Below are positions 1 to 6,806 of a DNA stretch of 10,953 nucleotides, piece by piece. Position numbers and translations under genes: made by a program. The notes below the pieces were generated by a model that was not told the DNA's origin, ran no database searches, and worked only from the letters and a program-made list of their open reading frames with translations. The stretch's first letter is position 1, and each line of letters begins with the position of its first letter. Source of the DNA: Alphaproteobacteria bacterium. Its GTDB lineage: Bacteria; Pseudomonadota; Alphaproteobacteria; Rickettsiales; JAFLCR01. The stretch is taken from positions 1 to 10,953 of the forward strand of contig JAFLCR010000062.1 of NCBI GenBank assembly GCA_017302755.1. Reading direction: 5' to 3'.

Positions 1-19
1 TACGTGAAATGTGCGCCCC

Positions 20-1927
20 ATGTCCGAAAAACGCCTGCTCGATACCATCGATTTTCCCTCTGATTTCAGAGCGCTTTCGCCGGATAAGCTGCCTCAGCTT
101 GCTGAGGAGCTGCGCGCGGAGCTGATCGACGCCGTTTCCGTCACCGGTGGCCATCTTGGCGCGGGGCTGGGCGTGGTCGAACTGACCGTGGCGCTGCATT
201 ACGTCTTCAATACGCCGGAAGACATCGTGATTTGGGATGTCGGGCACCAGGCGTACCCTCATAAAATTCTCACTGGCCGCAAGGATCGGATTCGCAGCAT
301 CCGCCAGCCGGGTGGGCTTTCGGGTTTCACCAAGCGCAGCGAAAGCGAATACGACCCGTTCGGCGCGGCGCATTCTTCCACCTCCATTTCGGCGGCGCTG
401 GGCTTTGCCGTGGGGCGCGACCTGGCGGAGAAGAAGAACGAAGTGATCGCAGTCATCGGCGACGGCGCCATGAGCGCGGGCATGGCCTATGAGGCCATGA
501 ACAACGCCGGTTCGCTTGGCAAGCGCCTGATCGTGATTTTGAACGACAACGACATGTCCATCGCCCCGCCGGTCGGCGCGATGAGCGCGTATCTCTCGCG
601 CCTCATTTCCTCGCATTCCTACCGGGGGCTGCGCGAAGTGGCCAAGACGGTGGCCGAGAAATTCCCGCAGCCGCTCGCCCGCGCCGCCCGCAAGATGGAA
701 CATTTCGCTCGCGGCCTCGCCACCGGCGGCACGCTCTTCGAGGAGATGGGGTTTTATTATATCGGCCCCATTGACGGCCATAACCTCGACCACCTCATTC
801 CCGTGCTCAAGAATGTGCATGAAGAGAAGGATAGCGGCCCCGTGTTCATCCACGTGGTGACGCAGAAGGGCAAGGGTTATCAGCCCGCCGAGATTTCCGC
901 TGACAAATACCACGGCGTCACCAGCTTCAATGTGGCCACCGGCGAGCAGAAAAAAGCCAGCGCCGGAGCGCCGAGCTACACCAAGGTATTCGCCCAGAGC
1001 CTCATCAAGCAGGCGGAAAAGGATCAGAAAATTGTCGCCATCACCGCCGCCATGCCCTCGGGCACGGGGCTGGATGCGTTCGCGGAAGCCTATCCCGAGC
1101 GCTTCTTCGATGTGGGCATCGCCGAGCAGCATGCGGTGACCTTCGCGGCCGGTTTGGCCTGTGAGGGCTTCAAACCGTTCTGCGCGATCTATTCCACCTT
1201 CCTGCAGCGCGGCTACGACCAGGTGGTGCACGACGTGGCAATCCAGAAACTGCCCGTGCGCTTCGCGATGGATCGCGCAGGGCAGGTGGGCGCCGACGGC
1301 TCCACCCATGCGGGCTCGTTCGACATCGCCTATCTTGGATGCTTGCCGAACTTCGTGCTCATGGCGCCGAGCGATGAAGTGGAACTCATGCATATGATCG
1401 CCACTGCCGCTGAAATCGACGACCGTCCTTCCGCTTTCCGCTACCCACGCGGCGAAGGCTCTGGCGCGGCATTGCCGAAAATCGGCACACCGCTTGAAAT
1501 CGGCAAGGGCAGGGTGGTGAAGGAAGGCACGCAGGTGGCGATTCTCTCCTATGGCACGCGGCTTTTCGAGGCGCTCAAGGCCGCCGAGGAATTGGAACAG
1601 CGCGGCATCTCCACCACGGTAGCGGATGCGCGGTTCTGCAAGCCGCTGGATGCGGAGCTGGTATCGCGCCTGGCCCGCGAGCATGAGGTGCTGATCACGG
1701 TGGAAGAAGGTAGCATCGGCGGCTTCGGCAGCCATGTGGGGCATTATTTGAGCCATCAGGGCTTGTTGGATCGCGGCCTGAAATTCCGGCCGTTGTGCTT
1801 TGCGGATAGCTTCATCGAGCACAATACCCAAGCCGTGCAGAATGACGAGGCGGGTGTGAACGCCGCGCAGATCATCGAAGCGGTCGTGCTGGCGCTGGGT
1901 AAGGCCGCGATCAGGGCGGTGAAGTAA
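20..1927 (+). CDS. dxs: 1-deoxy-D-xylulose-5-phosphate synthase (DXS), first enzyme of the MEP isoprenoid pathway
   Basis: This thiamine-diphosphate enzyme of the transketolase family condenses pyruvate with glyceraldehyde 3-phosphate to give DXP, the entry to IPP/DMAPP synthesis and also a thiamine and pyridoxal precursor. It is cytosolic. Visible motifs, numbered from the ATG at 20, are TGGHLGAGLG with His45, DVGHQAYPHK with His76, the AAHSSTSIS segment, and the TPP/Mg motif GDGAMSAG (147-154) followed by NDND (175-178). The pyrimidine domain has GIAEQHAV with catalytic Glu369, then DRAGQVGADGSTH. A C-terminal transketolase domain follows. The 635 residues match the usual length of about 620-640. 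A GTG at 11 in the same frame would add three residues. I prefer the ATG because family proteins start near this point, though neither start has a clear Shine-Dalgarno. The gene ends 17 bases inside the convergent DUF2784 gene. Anything upstream that would form an operon is outside the window. Confidence 0.97.
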   Translation: MSEKRLLDTIDFPSDFRALSPDKLPQLAEELRAELIDAVSVTGGHLGAGLGVVELTVALHYVFNTPEDIVIWDVGHQAYPHKILTGRKDRIRSIRQPGGLSGFTKRSESEYDPFGAAHSSTSISAALGFAVGRDLAEKKNEVIAVIGDGAMSAGMAYEAMNNAGSLGKRLIVILNDNDMSIAPPVGAMSAYLSRLISSHSYRGLREVAKTVAEKFPQPLARAARKMEHFARGLATGGTLFEEMGFYYIGPIDGHNLDHLIPVLKNVHEEKDSGPVFIHVVTQKGKGYQPAEISADKYHGVTSFNVATGEQKKASAGAPSYTKVFAQSLIKQAEKDQKIVAITAAMPSGTGLDAFAEAYPERFFDVGIAEQHAVTFAAGLACEGFKPFCAIYSTFLQRGYDQVVHDVAIQKLPVRFAMDRAGQVGADGSTHAGSFDIAYLGCLPNFVLMAPSDEVELMHMIATAAEIDDRPSAFRYPRGEGSGAALPKIGTPLEIGKGRVVKEGTQVAILSYGTRLFEALKAAEELEQRGISTTVADARFCKPLDAELVSRLAREHEVLITVEEGSIGGFGSHVGHYLSHQGLLDRGLKFRPLCFADSFIEHNTQAVQNDEAGVNAAQIIEAVVLALGKAAIRAVK

Positions 1928-2321
1928 CAAAATGCTTTTTAAGGTGCGGTTTTCCCGGTCTTACCCATATCCATAGTGTAGCCACCAAAGCTGCGAACGC
2001 GCAGTATCCCACCGTAAACACCCATCCCGGCAGGCGGTAGAACACGACCTTGTGCAGGTAGTAGGCGATGAACGACTCGCCGTACCCCTCGCCGCCCGCC
2101 GCCAGGCGCAGGTCGTTTTCCCAGATCGTGAGCGGGCACATCTGGCCGAGCAGGGACTGCGCCACCACAAAGCCGATCATCGCCAGGTGGGTGTAACGGA
2201 ACCATGGGTTTCTCACCCACGCCCAGCCGCGCAATGCGCCAAGTGGAATGAGGAAGACGGGCAGAACCACGCCGAGAATGTAGAGTGTATGCGCTACCAG
2301 AATGGCGTCGGCCAGGCTCAT
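1911..2321 (-). CDS. DUF2784 family small membrane protein
   Basis: The 136-residue protein fits the DUF2784 family of unknown function. Family-like features are an N-terminal hydrophobic helix with His11, RYTHLA (42-47), the signature GQMCPLTIWENDLR (59-72) with its Cys-Pro-Leu-Thr and Glu-Asn, and a downstream GYGESFIAYYLH segment. I see three or four hydrophobic stretches (about 5-30, 43-62, 86-97 and 99-120), so it is probably an inner-membrane protein. The C-terminus is basic and short. Its ATG overlaps the stop codon of the upstream gene (ATGA, 2318-2321), which suggests translational coupling, and GAGG lies about 10 bases before the start. Its last 17 bases overlap the end of dxs on the other strand. 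The function is not known. The family assignment rests on motif recall rather than a profile search. Confidence 0.85.
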   Translation of the reverse strand: MSLADAILVAHTLYILGVVLPVFLIPLGALRGWAWVRNPWFRYTHLAMIGFVVAQSLLGQMCPLTIWENDLRLAAGGEGYGESFIAYYLHKVVFYRLPGWVFTVGYCAFAALVATLWIWVRPGKPHLKKHFVTSPP

Positions 2322-2920
2322 GCGCGCCGGGCCTCGATGACCATCGGCTGGCGGAAGTGATCGAAATCCGCCGGTTGGAAATGTTGTGGCATGGTTTCCT
2401 GAAGGCGCTGCTGCAAATGGTTCAGCACGGCTTCCATATAAGGCTGCAAGAATGCTATCTCATTGGGGGAAAGCGTGAAGACGCTGAAATAGCAGCTCAT
2501 CTCAATGGTAACGGGTTGCGTGGTCAGGCTTTGCATCCAGCTGCGGGAGTAGCTCGTGTCAAGTTCGGGAAACGGCAGGCTATCGGGCACCAGGCCGCGC
2601 AACTGCTCTGCCTCGGTCTTCATCCATCCGGCGAGCGCGGCGGCGGCTTCCAGCACAGCAATGCCAAGCGGCGTTTCGCCGTCCGCGGCAAGTATGGGGT
2701 TCTTCTGCTCCCGGCGCTGCCAGAACCACCGCCCCGCCGGTATTTCCGTGGCCGGGTGGGTGAAGGTGATCTGCAGGCGCTGTTTTTCCGGCTGGAATTC
2801 GAAAAGGGCGCCTGTACCGTGGGGCACCAGCCCGGCCTGGGCAAGGCGTTCCATGTGATTGCCCAGGAGCCAAGAAAGCGAAGATTCCCAGGAAATGCTG
2901 ATCGTGGTGTCGGATGTCAT
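2318..2920 (-). CDS. Hypothetical protein, 200 residues, no recognised domain
   Basis: I do not recognise this protein. It looks soluble, with no signal peptide or membrane helix. It starts with a Ser/Thr- and Trp-rich segment containing ISISWE (7-12) and SLSWLLG. A probable beta region follows (FEFQPEKQRLQITFTHP, about 41-57), then an Ala-rich helix (about 83-100) and a long amphipathic helix rich in Gln and Leu near the end (about 155-178). The start at 2920 is supported by AGGA 7 bases upstream. Its stop codon overlaps the start of the DUF2784 gene by four bases, and it begins 37 bases after the COQ4-like gene, so it is most likely cotranscribed with both. Codon use and GC content resemble the neighbours. 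An opposing open frame on the plus strand (2285-2941) is a shadow. The gene call is fairly secure; the function is unknown. Confidence 0.8.
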   Translation of the reverse strand: MTSDTTISISWESSLSWLLGNHMERLAQAGLVPHGTGALFEFQPEKQRLQITFTHPATEIPAGRWFWQRREQKNPILAADGETPLGIAVLEAAAALAGWMKTEAEQLRGLVPDSLPFPELDTSYSRSWMQSLTTQPVTIEMSCYFSVFTLSPNEIAFLQPYMEAVLNHLQQRLQETMPQHFQPADFDHFRQPMVIEARRA

Positions 2921-2957
2921 GGCCGCATCCTAGCGCCATGATTAACACGTGTAAACG

Positions 2958-3509
2958 CTAGATGGGCAGCCTTTTGCTCACCTTGCTGTCTGGAATCAGG
3001 AATTTCTCGCGCTTATAGGCTTGTTTCAGTGCGTCCTTATCGATGCCGAAGAGGGAGCGCAACTCGCCCAGCGTCATGTCCTTGTGCTCTTCGAGGGGGT
3101 AATCGTAGATGCGGTCGACGGCGCATTTTTTACCTTCCTCAAAGCCCAGGTCGTAGACCTTCAGGTGCTTGTCGGAGAAATTATACGGCTTTTGGTAGAT
3201 GTAGCGCGTCACCTTCTTGAACAGCCACACGGAAAAGCCGGAGATGGTCTTCGACGTGCCCATCGTGTAGCCGATCACAAAAGCTTCGTCCTGCGGCAAC
3301 AGGCCGCGGCCGAGCAGGGCATGCACGCAGTCATGCCGCGCCAGCGACAGCGCGCCCTTGAAGGCGATGGGCGAACAGGGGTTTTCGAACAGGCGCACCA
3401 CGAAGGCGATTTCCTCCTGGTTGTTGGCGGGCATGCCGGCCAACACCTCGTTCATGGTGAAATCGTCGTTGTCGAGGCCGGGCGCCCAGTCTTTCCAGGA
3501 AATGCTCAT
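2958..3509 (-). CDS. Short COQ4-like protein with HDxxH-x11-E metal-binding motif
   Basis: The 183-residue protein carries RHDCVHALLG followed by Glu75. This gives His59, Asp60, His63 and Glu75 with exactly the HDxxH-x11-E spacing of COQ4 (human H163, D164, H167, E179), the ubiquinone-biosynthesis protein. Its C-terminal part also resembles COQ4: an aromatic and Gly-Lys stretch (YDLGFEEGKK, 119-128), then a Glu-rich segment and LGELRSLFGI (147-156), like the family's PL-x-ELR-x-x-LGI ending. The middle (GYTMGTSK, GFSVWLFKKV) does not match what I remember of COQ4. COQ4 is normally about 220-265 residues, so this is a compact relative. A role in quinone metabolism is inferred from the motif and from ispH lying 44 bases upstream in the same direction. 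A GGAAAG lies just before the start and falls in a weak 6-bp inverted repeat (TTTCCG 3512-3517, CGGAAA 3531-3536). It could instead be an unrelated metalloprotein. Confidence 0.75.
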   Translation of the reverse strand: MSISWKDWAPGLDNDDFTMNEVLAGMPANNQEEIAFVVRLFENPCSPIAFKGALSLARHDCVHALLGRGLLPQDEAFVIGYTMGTSKTISGFSVWLFKKVTRYIYQKPYNFSDKHLKVYDLGFEEGKKCAVDRIYDYPLEEHKDMTLGELRSLFGIDKDALKQAYKREKFLIPDSKVSKRLPI

Positions 3510-3553
3510 GCTTTCCGGGATAGCATCAGGCGGAAAAAAAATCCATCAGCACG

Positions 3554-4513
3554 TCAGGCGGCGGGCGGCAGATTCGCGACCTGTTCAGGCAACTTGAATT
3601 TGACATTCTCCTGAATGCCCTCAAGGGGCAAGGTTTCGGCGGCGGGATGCAGGCGCTTCAAGTAGTGGACCACTTCCTGCACCAGTTTTTCCGGGGCCGA
3701 GGCTCCGGCGGTGATGCCGACGCTGCGCTTGCCGGAAAGCCAGGCTTCGTCAATTTCAGAAGCATCGTTAATAAGGTAGGCCTGTACGCCTTCCTGAAGG
3801 CCGAGATCGCGCAGGCGGTTGGAGTTGGAGCTTTTCTGCGAGCCGAGCACCAGGATGAGATCGGTCTGCTTCGCCAGTTCGCGCACCGCGTTCTGGCGGT
3901 TCTGGGTGGCGTAGCAGATGTCGCGCTCGCCGGGGCCGACGATCGCGGGGAAGCGTTTTTTGAGCGCGGCGATGATGTCGCGCGTATCGTCCACGCTGAG
4001 CGTGGTTTGCGTGACATAAGCAAGCTTGCCTTCGTCGCGCACGTTGAGGTTCGCCACGTCTTCCGCCGTCTGCACCAGGCGCACGCCGTCCTTCACGCGG
4101 CCGCTGGTGCCTTCCACCTCCGGGTGGCCGGCATGGCCGATCAGGATGATTTCGCGGCCTTCGGTTTCGTAACGCTGCGCCTCCTTGTGCACCTTGGTGA
4201 CGAGCGGGCAGGTGGCGTCGATCAGCGGCAGGTCGCGCAGGCGGGCTTCGCTCTCCACTTTCTGCGACACGCCGTGGGCGGAGAAGACGGTGATCGCGCC
4301 GTCCGGCACTTCGGTGAGTTCGCCGACGAAAATCACGCCCTTGGCTTTCAAATCTTCCACCACATGCTTGTTATGGACGATCTCGTGCCGCACGTAGACA
4401 GGCGCGCCAAACTTCACCAGCGCGCGTTCGACGATTTCAATGGCGCGTTCCACCCCGGCGCAGAAGCCGCGGGGCTGGGCAAGGATAATGCGGAAAGGCA
4501 AACGATCGACCAT
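3554..4513 (-). CDS. ispH: 4-hydroxy-3-methylbut-2-enyl diphosphate reductase (IspH/LytB)
   Basis: This iron-sulfur enzyme catalyses the last MEP step, reducing HMBPP to IPP and DMAPP. The three cluster cysteines are present: Cys18 in QPRGFCAGV, Cys102 in DATCPLV and Cys200 in DICYATQNRQ. Substrate-binding and proton-transfer residues are also visible: His47 (EIVHN), His80 (FSAHGV), His130 and Glu132 (GHAGHPEVEGT), the Thr residues of VTQTTLS (167-173), SNSNRL (229-234) and TAGASAP (268-274). The length of 319 residues is typical. The start ATG lies 9 bases after the stop of the M48-like gene. The sequence before it (AAAACCCTTC) shows no Shine-Dalgarno, so translation may depend on coupling. 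The COQ4-like gene follows 44 bases downstream, across a run of eight T in the transcript with no stem before it. Together with dxs at the left edge, the window holds the first and last enzymes of the pathway. Confidence 0.97.
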   Translation of the reverse strand: MVDRLPFRIILAQPRGFCAGVERAIEIVERALVKFGAPVYVRHEIVHNKHVVEDLKAKGVIFVGELTEVPDGAITVFSAHGVSQKVESEARLRDLPLIDATCPLVTKVHKEAQRYETEGREIILIGHAGHPEVEGTSGRVKDGVRLVQTAEDVANLNVRDEGKLAYVTQTTLSVDDTRDIIAALKKRFPAIVGPGERDICYATQNRQNAVRELAKQTDLILVLGSQKSSNSNRLRDLGLQEGVQAYLINDASEIDEAWLSGKRSVGITAGASAPEKLVQEVVHYLKRLHPAAETLPLEGIQENVKFKLPEQVANLPPAA

Positions 4514-4522
4514 GAAGGGTTT

Positions 4523-5542
4523 TTACTGCCTTGTCGGTTCTGCGACAACCGCTTTATCCGCATCGGTAACCCTCATGCCCCAGTCGGAAAGAGGGAGGGC
4601 GGAGTTGCGGCGCAAATAATCAGCAATGGGCTTTAATCCTATGCAATCCAGGTGCTTGGAAGTTTCCAAGAGCATCATTTCCTGCCAGGTGAGATGGGGG
4701 CCCTTGCCAAGGCGTCCATCGGAATAGGCGGAACGTTCTTCTATGGGAGGGTGGAAGGGAAAGATACCGTACACCATGTCCCGAACCCTGTTCTCAAAAG
4801 AAGGGTTGGAAACCGCCTCTCTATGACTATCTGTGCCGTTTTGCAGGAACGCGTAAAACGCCTGCACGTGATCATGCATCTTTTGTTTATGAGTTATTTC
4901 CGGAACCACAATATCCGCGAAACGGTCGCAATAATGTTCTTCATGCCTCCTGTGCAGGCGCTTGAGTGAAAAAGCGCTTATGGCCAATACTCCGGCCCCG
5001 ACAGCTAATGCTGCGGCTCCAACCGCCAACGCATCGGCTCCAACGGTCAACACTCTTGCTCCAAGCGCGAAAGCCGAGAGGTTGGGCGCTTCTTGCGAGC
5101 TTACTCCGACGATAGCTTCGTAACCTAGCCCGGCAGCCCCCAGCATCAGCGCTCCAGATAAATTCTCTACAAAGTTATTGACGTAATGCAAGGCGCGCTC
5201 TTCCGAAGAGATCCCTGCCAACGCATGTCCGAATTCGTGTGCGAGTATCTTTAATTGAGTGCTGATAGGCAGATCACAAAACCATTCATTGATCGTGATC
5301 ACAGAACGTTTTTGCGAGTGGTGAGTGATGATGCTGGCAGGATTGAAGCGCATATCCGCAAAGCTTCCGAGGCGTATGTTTATGCGGTAGCTCAGCAGTG
5401 TTTCCAGGTCTTGCCTCGCCACACCTGCGGCGGCGAGTTGTTCGTCGTTGAGATTGTGAATGCGCTCGCGAACTTCCTGCAACACCGGCCAGATGGGATG
5501 CAGGGGGAATTGATCATTAGAAATGATGAGCGGGCGTTGCAT
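4523..5542 (-). CDS. Putative M48-like zinc metalloprotease with hydrophobic repeat insert
   Basis: The 339-residue protein has the zincin motif AHEFGHALAG (His102, Glu103, His106). It is preceded by VITINEWFCDLP, resembling the strand before the active site in M48 peptidases. A likely third zinc ligand is Glu202 in HEEHYCDRFAD, matching the M48 E-x3-D pattern, and FHPPIEER (263-270) matches the family's HPP-ER box. Unlike HtpX there are no membrane helices before the active site. Instead a small-residue-rich hydrophobic stretch (about 127-192) sits between the zinc motifs and contains five 7-residue repeats. The C-terminal 70 residues are not recognised. It is probably membrane-associated. 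The start at 5542 has AGGA six bases upstream, within a perfect hairpin. It lies 53 bases after zapE and 9 before ispH. By eye it is less GC-rich than dxs or acs. Substrate and role are unknown; M48 membership is likely but not proven. Confidence 0.8.
   Translation of the reverse strand: MQRPLIISNDQFPLHPIWPVLQEVRERIHNLNDEQLAAAGVARQDLETLLSYRINIRLGSFADMRFNPASIITHHSQKRSVITINEWFCDLPISTQLKILAHEFGHALAGISSEERALHYVNNFVENLSGALMLGAAGLGYEAIVGVSSQEAPNLSAFALGARVLTVGADALAVGAAALAVGAGVLAISAFSLKRLHRRHEEHYCDRFADIVVPEITHKQKMHDHVQAFYAFLQNGTDSHREAVSNPSFENRVRDMVYGIFPFHPPIEERSAYSDGRLGKGPHLTWQEMMLLETSKHLDCIGLKPIADYLRRNSALPLSDWGMRVTDADKAVVAEPTRQ
4970..5074 (-). repeat. Five tandem 21-bp units inside the M48-like gene
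   Basis: Reading the minus strand in frame, this stretch splits into five consecutive 21-base units encoding AFALGAR, VLTVGAD, ALAVGAA, ALAVGAG and VLAISAF (residues 157-191). The middle three units are the most alike, sharing the codon pattern for Leu-x-Val-Gly-Ala (TTGGCGGTTGGAGCC and close variants). The first and last have diverged. The unit length keeps the frame, so copy number could change without breaking the protein. The product is a hydrophobic, small-residue helix that probably enters or lies on the membrane. Confidence 0.8.
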
Positions 5543-5545
5543 GTA

Positions 5546-5565
5546 ATATCCTGATTCCAGGATAT
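5546..5565 (-). promoter_or_regulatory. Perfect hairpin enclosing the ribosome-binding site of the M48-like gene
   Basis: ATATCCTG (5546-5553) and CAGGATAT (5558-5565) are perfect inverted repeats separated by four bases. In the minus-strand transcript this gives an 8-bp stem with loop GAAT. The AGGA ribosome-binding site of the downstream gene lies in the 3' arm, six bases before the ATG at 5542. Folding would hide the site. It could act as a translational control hairpin, or the DNA palindrome could be a repressor operator. The structure is seen in the sequence; the regulatory role is inferred. Confidence 0.5.
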
Positions 5566-5595
5566 ATTAGCCACGTTTCATGACGGTTTTATGGA

Positions 5596-6765
5596 TTAGC
5601 CGATATGCTCCCGATTCCAGTAGGATTCGGACTGCATTTCAATGAGTCGCGAAGCCGTGCGCTGGAACTCGAAGCTGCCATCGCCTTCCGGGTAAAGCTT
5701 CTCCGGCGCAGCGGCGGCGGCGCAGATGAGCTTCACCTTGTGCTCGTAAAGCGCGTCAATCAAGGTTACGAAGCGCTTGGCTTCATTGCGTTTTTCCGGC
5801 GTTAACAGCGGAATGCCGGAAAGCAGCAGTGTCTGGAAGCGGCGGGCCAGTTCCAGATAATCCGCCGCGCCGAGCGCCTGTTCGCACAGCTCGTGGAACG
5901 AGGCGAGCGCTACGTCGCCCTGGGCGCGTTGCAGCGTGAGGCGGCGGCCTTGCATCTCAAGCGTGGCGCCGAAAGGCTGGTCTTCGCGCGTCAGCGAGAG
6001 GAAGGCGTTTCTCAAGAAACGGTCCGCTTCCGGCCCCAGCGGGTGGATGTAGAGTTGCTTCATCGCCTGAAGCTGCTTGAGGCGGTAGTCCTGCGCATGG
6101 TCTAGGTGGCGGATCTCCAGTGTTTCCTTCAGCAGATCCACGAATTTCAGGAAAAGATCGCGTTGCAGGCCGTTCTGATAGAGATCCTGCGGCGGGCGGT
6201 TGGAGGTCGCCACCACCACCACACCCAGGCGGAACAACTCGCCGAACAGGCGGGAGAGGATCATGGCGTCGGCGACGTCCTGCACCTGGAATTCATCGAA
6301 GCACAGCAGCCAGCCTTCCTCGGCAATGGATTTCGCGACCGGCGGGATGGGATCGCCGTTGCCGCTTTCTGCTTGGTTTTCCTTGCGCCAGGCGTGAATG
6401 CGGGCGTGCACGTCGAGCATAAAAGCATGGAAATGCGCGCGGCGCTTGGCGTGGCCGGGGACGGCTTCGAAGAAAAGGTCCATCAGCAGCGACTTGCCGC
6501 GCCCCACATCGCCCCAGATATATAATCCCTGCGGCCTGGGTGGCTTCGACGCTTTTGTCACGGCGCGCTTCAGCCAGGATTGCTTGCCCACCTCGGGCGC
6601 GTAATCGGCGATCGCCGCGTAAAGCTGCTGCAGGCGTTCGGCCAGCTTGCGCTGGGCGCCGTCGGCGGTTATCCTGCCCTTCCCAAGCAGGGATTCGTAG
6701 GCCGCCAAGGGGCCGGCGGTTGGCGCCAATGCCTGAGATGATGCCATGGGGCGACGCGCAAACAT
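5596..6765 (-). CDS. zapE: AFG1/ZapE-family P-loop ATPase
   Basis: This belongs to the AFG1 family (bacterial ZapE, mitochondrial AFG1/LACE1). In E. coli ZapE is linked to FtsZ ring dynamics; the eukaryotic relatives act in inner-membrane protein quality control. The ATPase core is intact: Walker A GDVGRGKS (85-92) in GLYIWGDVGRGKSLLMD, Walker B LLCFDEFQVQDVADA (153-167), sensor ATSNRPP (186-192) and LQRDLFLKF (200-208), with Arg202 a candidate arginine finger. The HFHAFM and HARIHAWR segments (111-126) are also typical. At 389 residues it has normal family length. Met1 (6765) and Met7 (6747) are both possible starts and neither has a clear Shine-Dalgarno, so the exact start is uncertain. It is the first gene of the minus-strand run, 53 bases before the M48-like protease, and is divergent from panC across 41 bases. 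Confidence 0.94.
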   Translation of the reverse strand: MFARRPMASSQALAPTAGPLAAYESLLGKGRITADGAQRKLAERLQQLYAAIADYAPEVGKQSWLKRAVTKASKPPRPQGLYIWGDVGRGKSLLMDLFFEAVPGHAKRRAHFHAFMLDVHARIHAWRKENQAESGNGDPIPPVAKSIAEEGWLLCFDEFQVQDVADAMILSRLFGELFRLGVVVVATSNRPPQDLYQNGLQRDLFLKFVDLLKETLEIRHLDHAQDYRLKQLQAMKQLYIHPLGPEADRFLRNAFLSLTREDQPFGATLEMQGRRLTLQRAQGDVALASFHELCEQALGAADYLELARRFQTLLLSGIPLLTPEKRNEAKRFVTLIDALYEHKVKLICAAAAAPEKLYPEGDGSFEFQRTASRLIEMQSESYWNREHIG

Positions 6766-6806
6766 GCAATGCCGAAAGAAAAATTACCGCTACATACAAC
6801 GCTTCC

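Noticed and set aside
2285..2941. Plus-strand open frame (218 codons) opposite the 200-residue hypothetical gene
   Set aside because: The minus-strand gene has a ribosome-binding site, ATGA coupling and sensible spacing to its neighbours; the plus frame has none of these and reads like a shadow.
2945..2952. ACACGTGT palindrome between two minus-strand genes
   Set aside because: An 8-bp palindrome is too short to claim as an operator without a second copy or comparative support.
3534..3541. Run of eight T in the transcript after ispH as a terminator
   Set aside because: No GC-rich stem directly precedes it, so it does not look like an intrinsic terminator.
3647..4636. Plus-strand open frame (329 codons) opposite ispH
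   Set aside because: Antisense to conserved ispH; composition rich in His, Arg, Ala and Asp, typical of a complementary-strand shadow.
5392..5574. Alternative minus-strand frame starting at 5574, before the M48-like gene
   Set aside because: It is short and overlaps the M48-like coding region in another frame; the 5542 start has a well-placed ribosome-binding site.
6540..6806. Upstream extension of the panC frame
   Set aside because: It lies opposite the zapE coding region, is Arg/Ala-rich and has no counterpart in PanC; the start at 6807 fits the family N-terminus.
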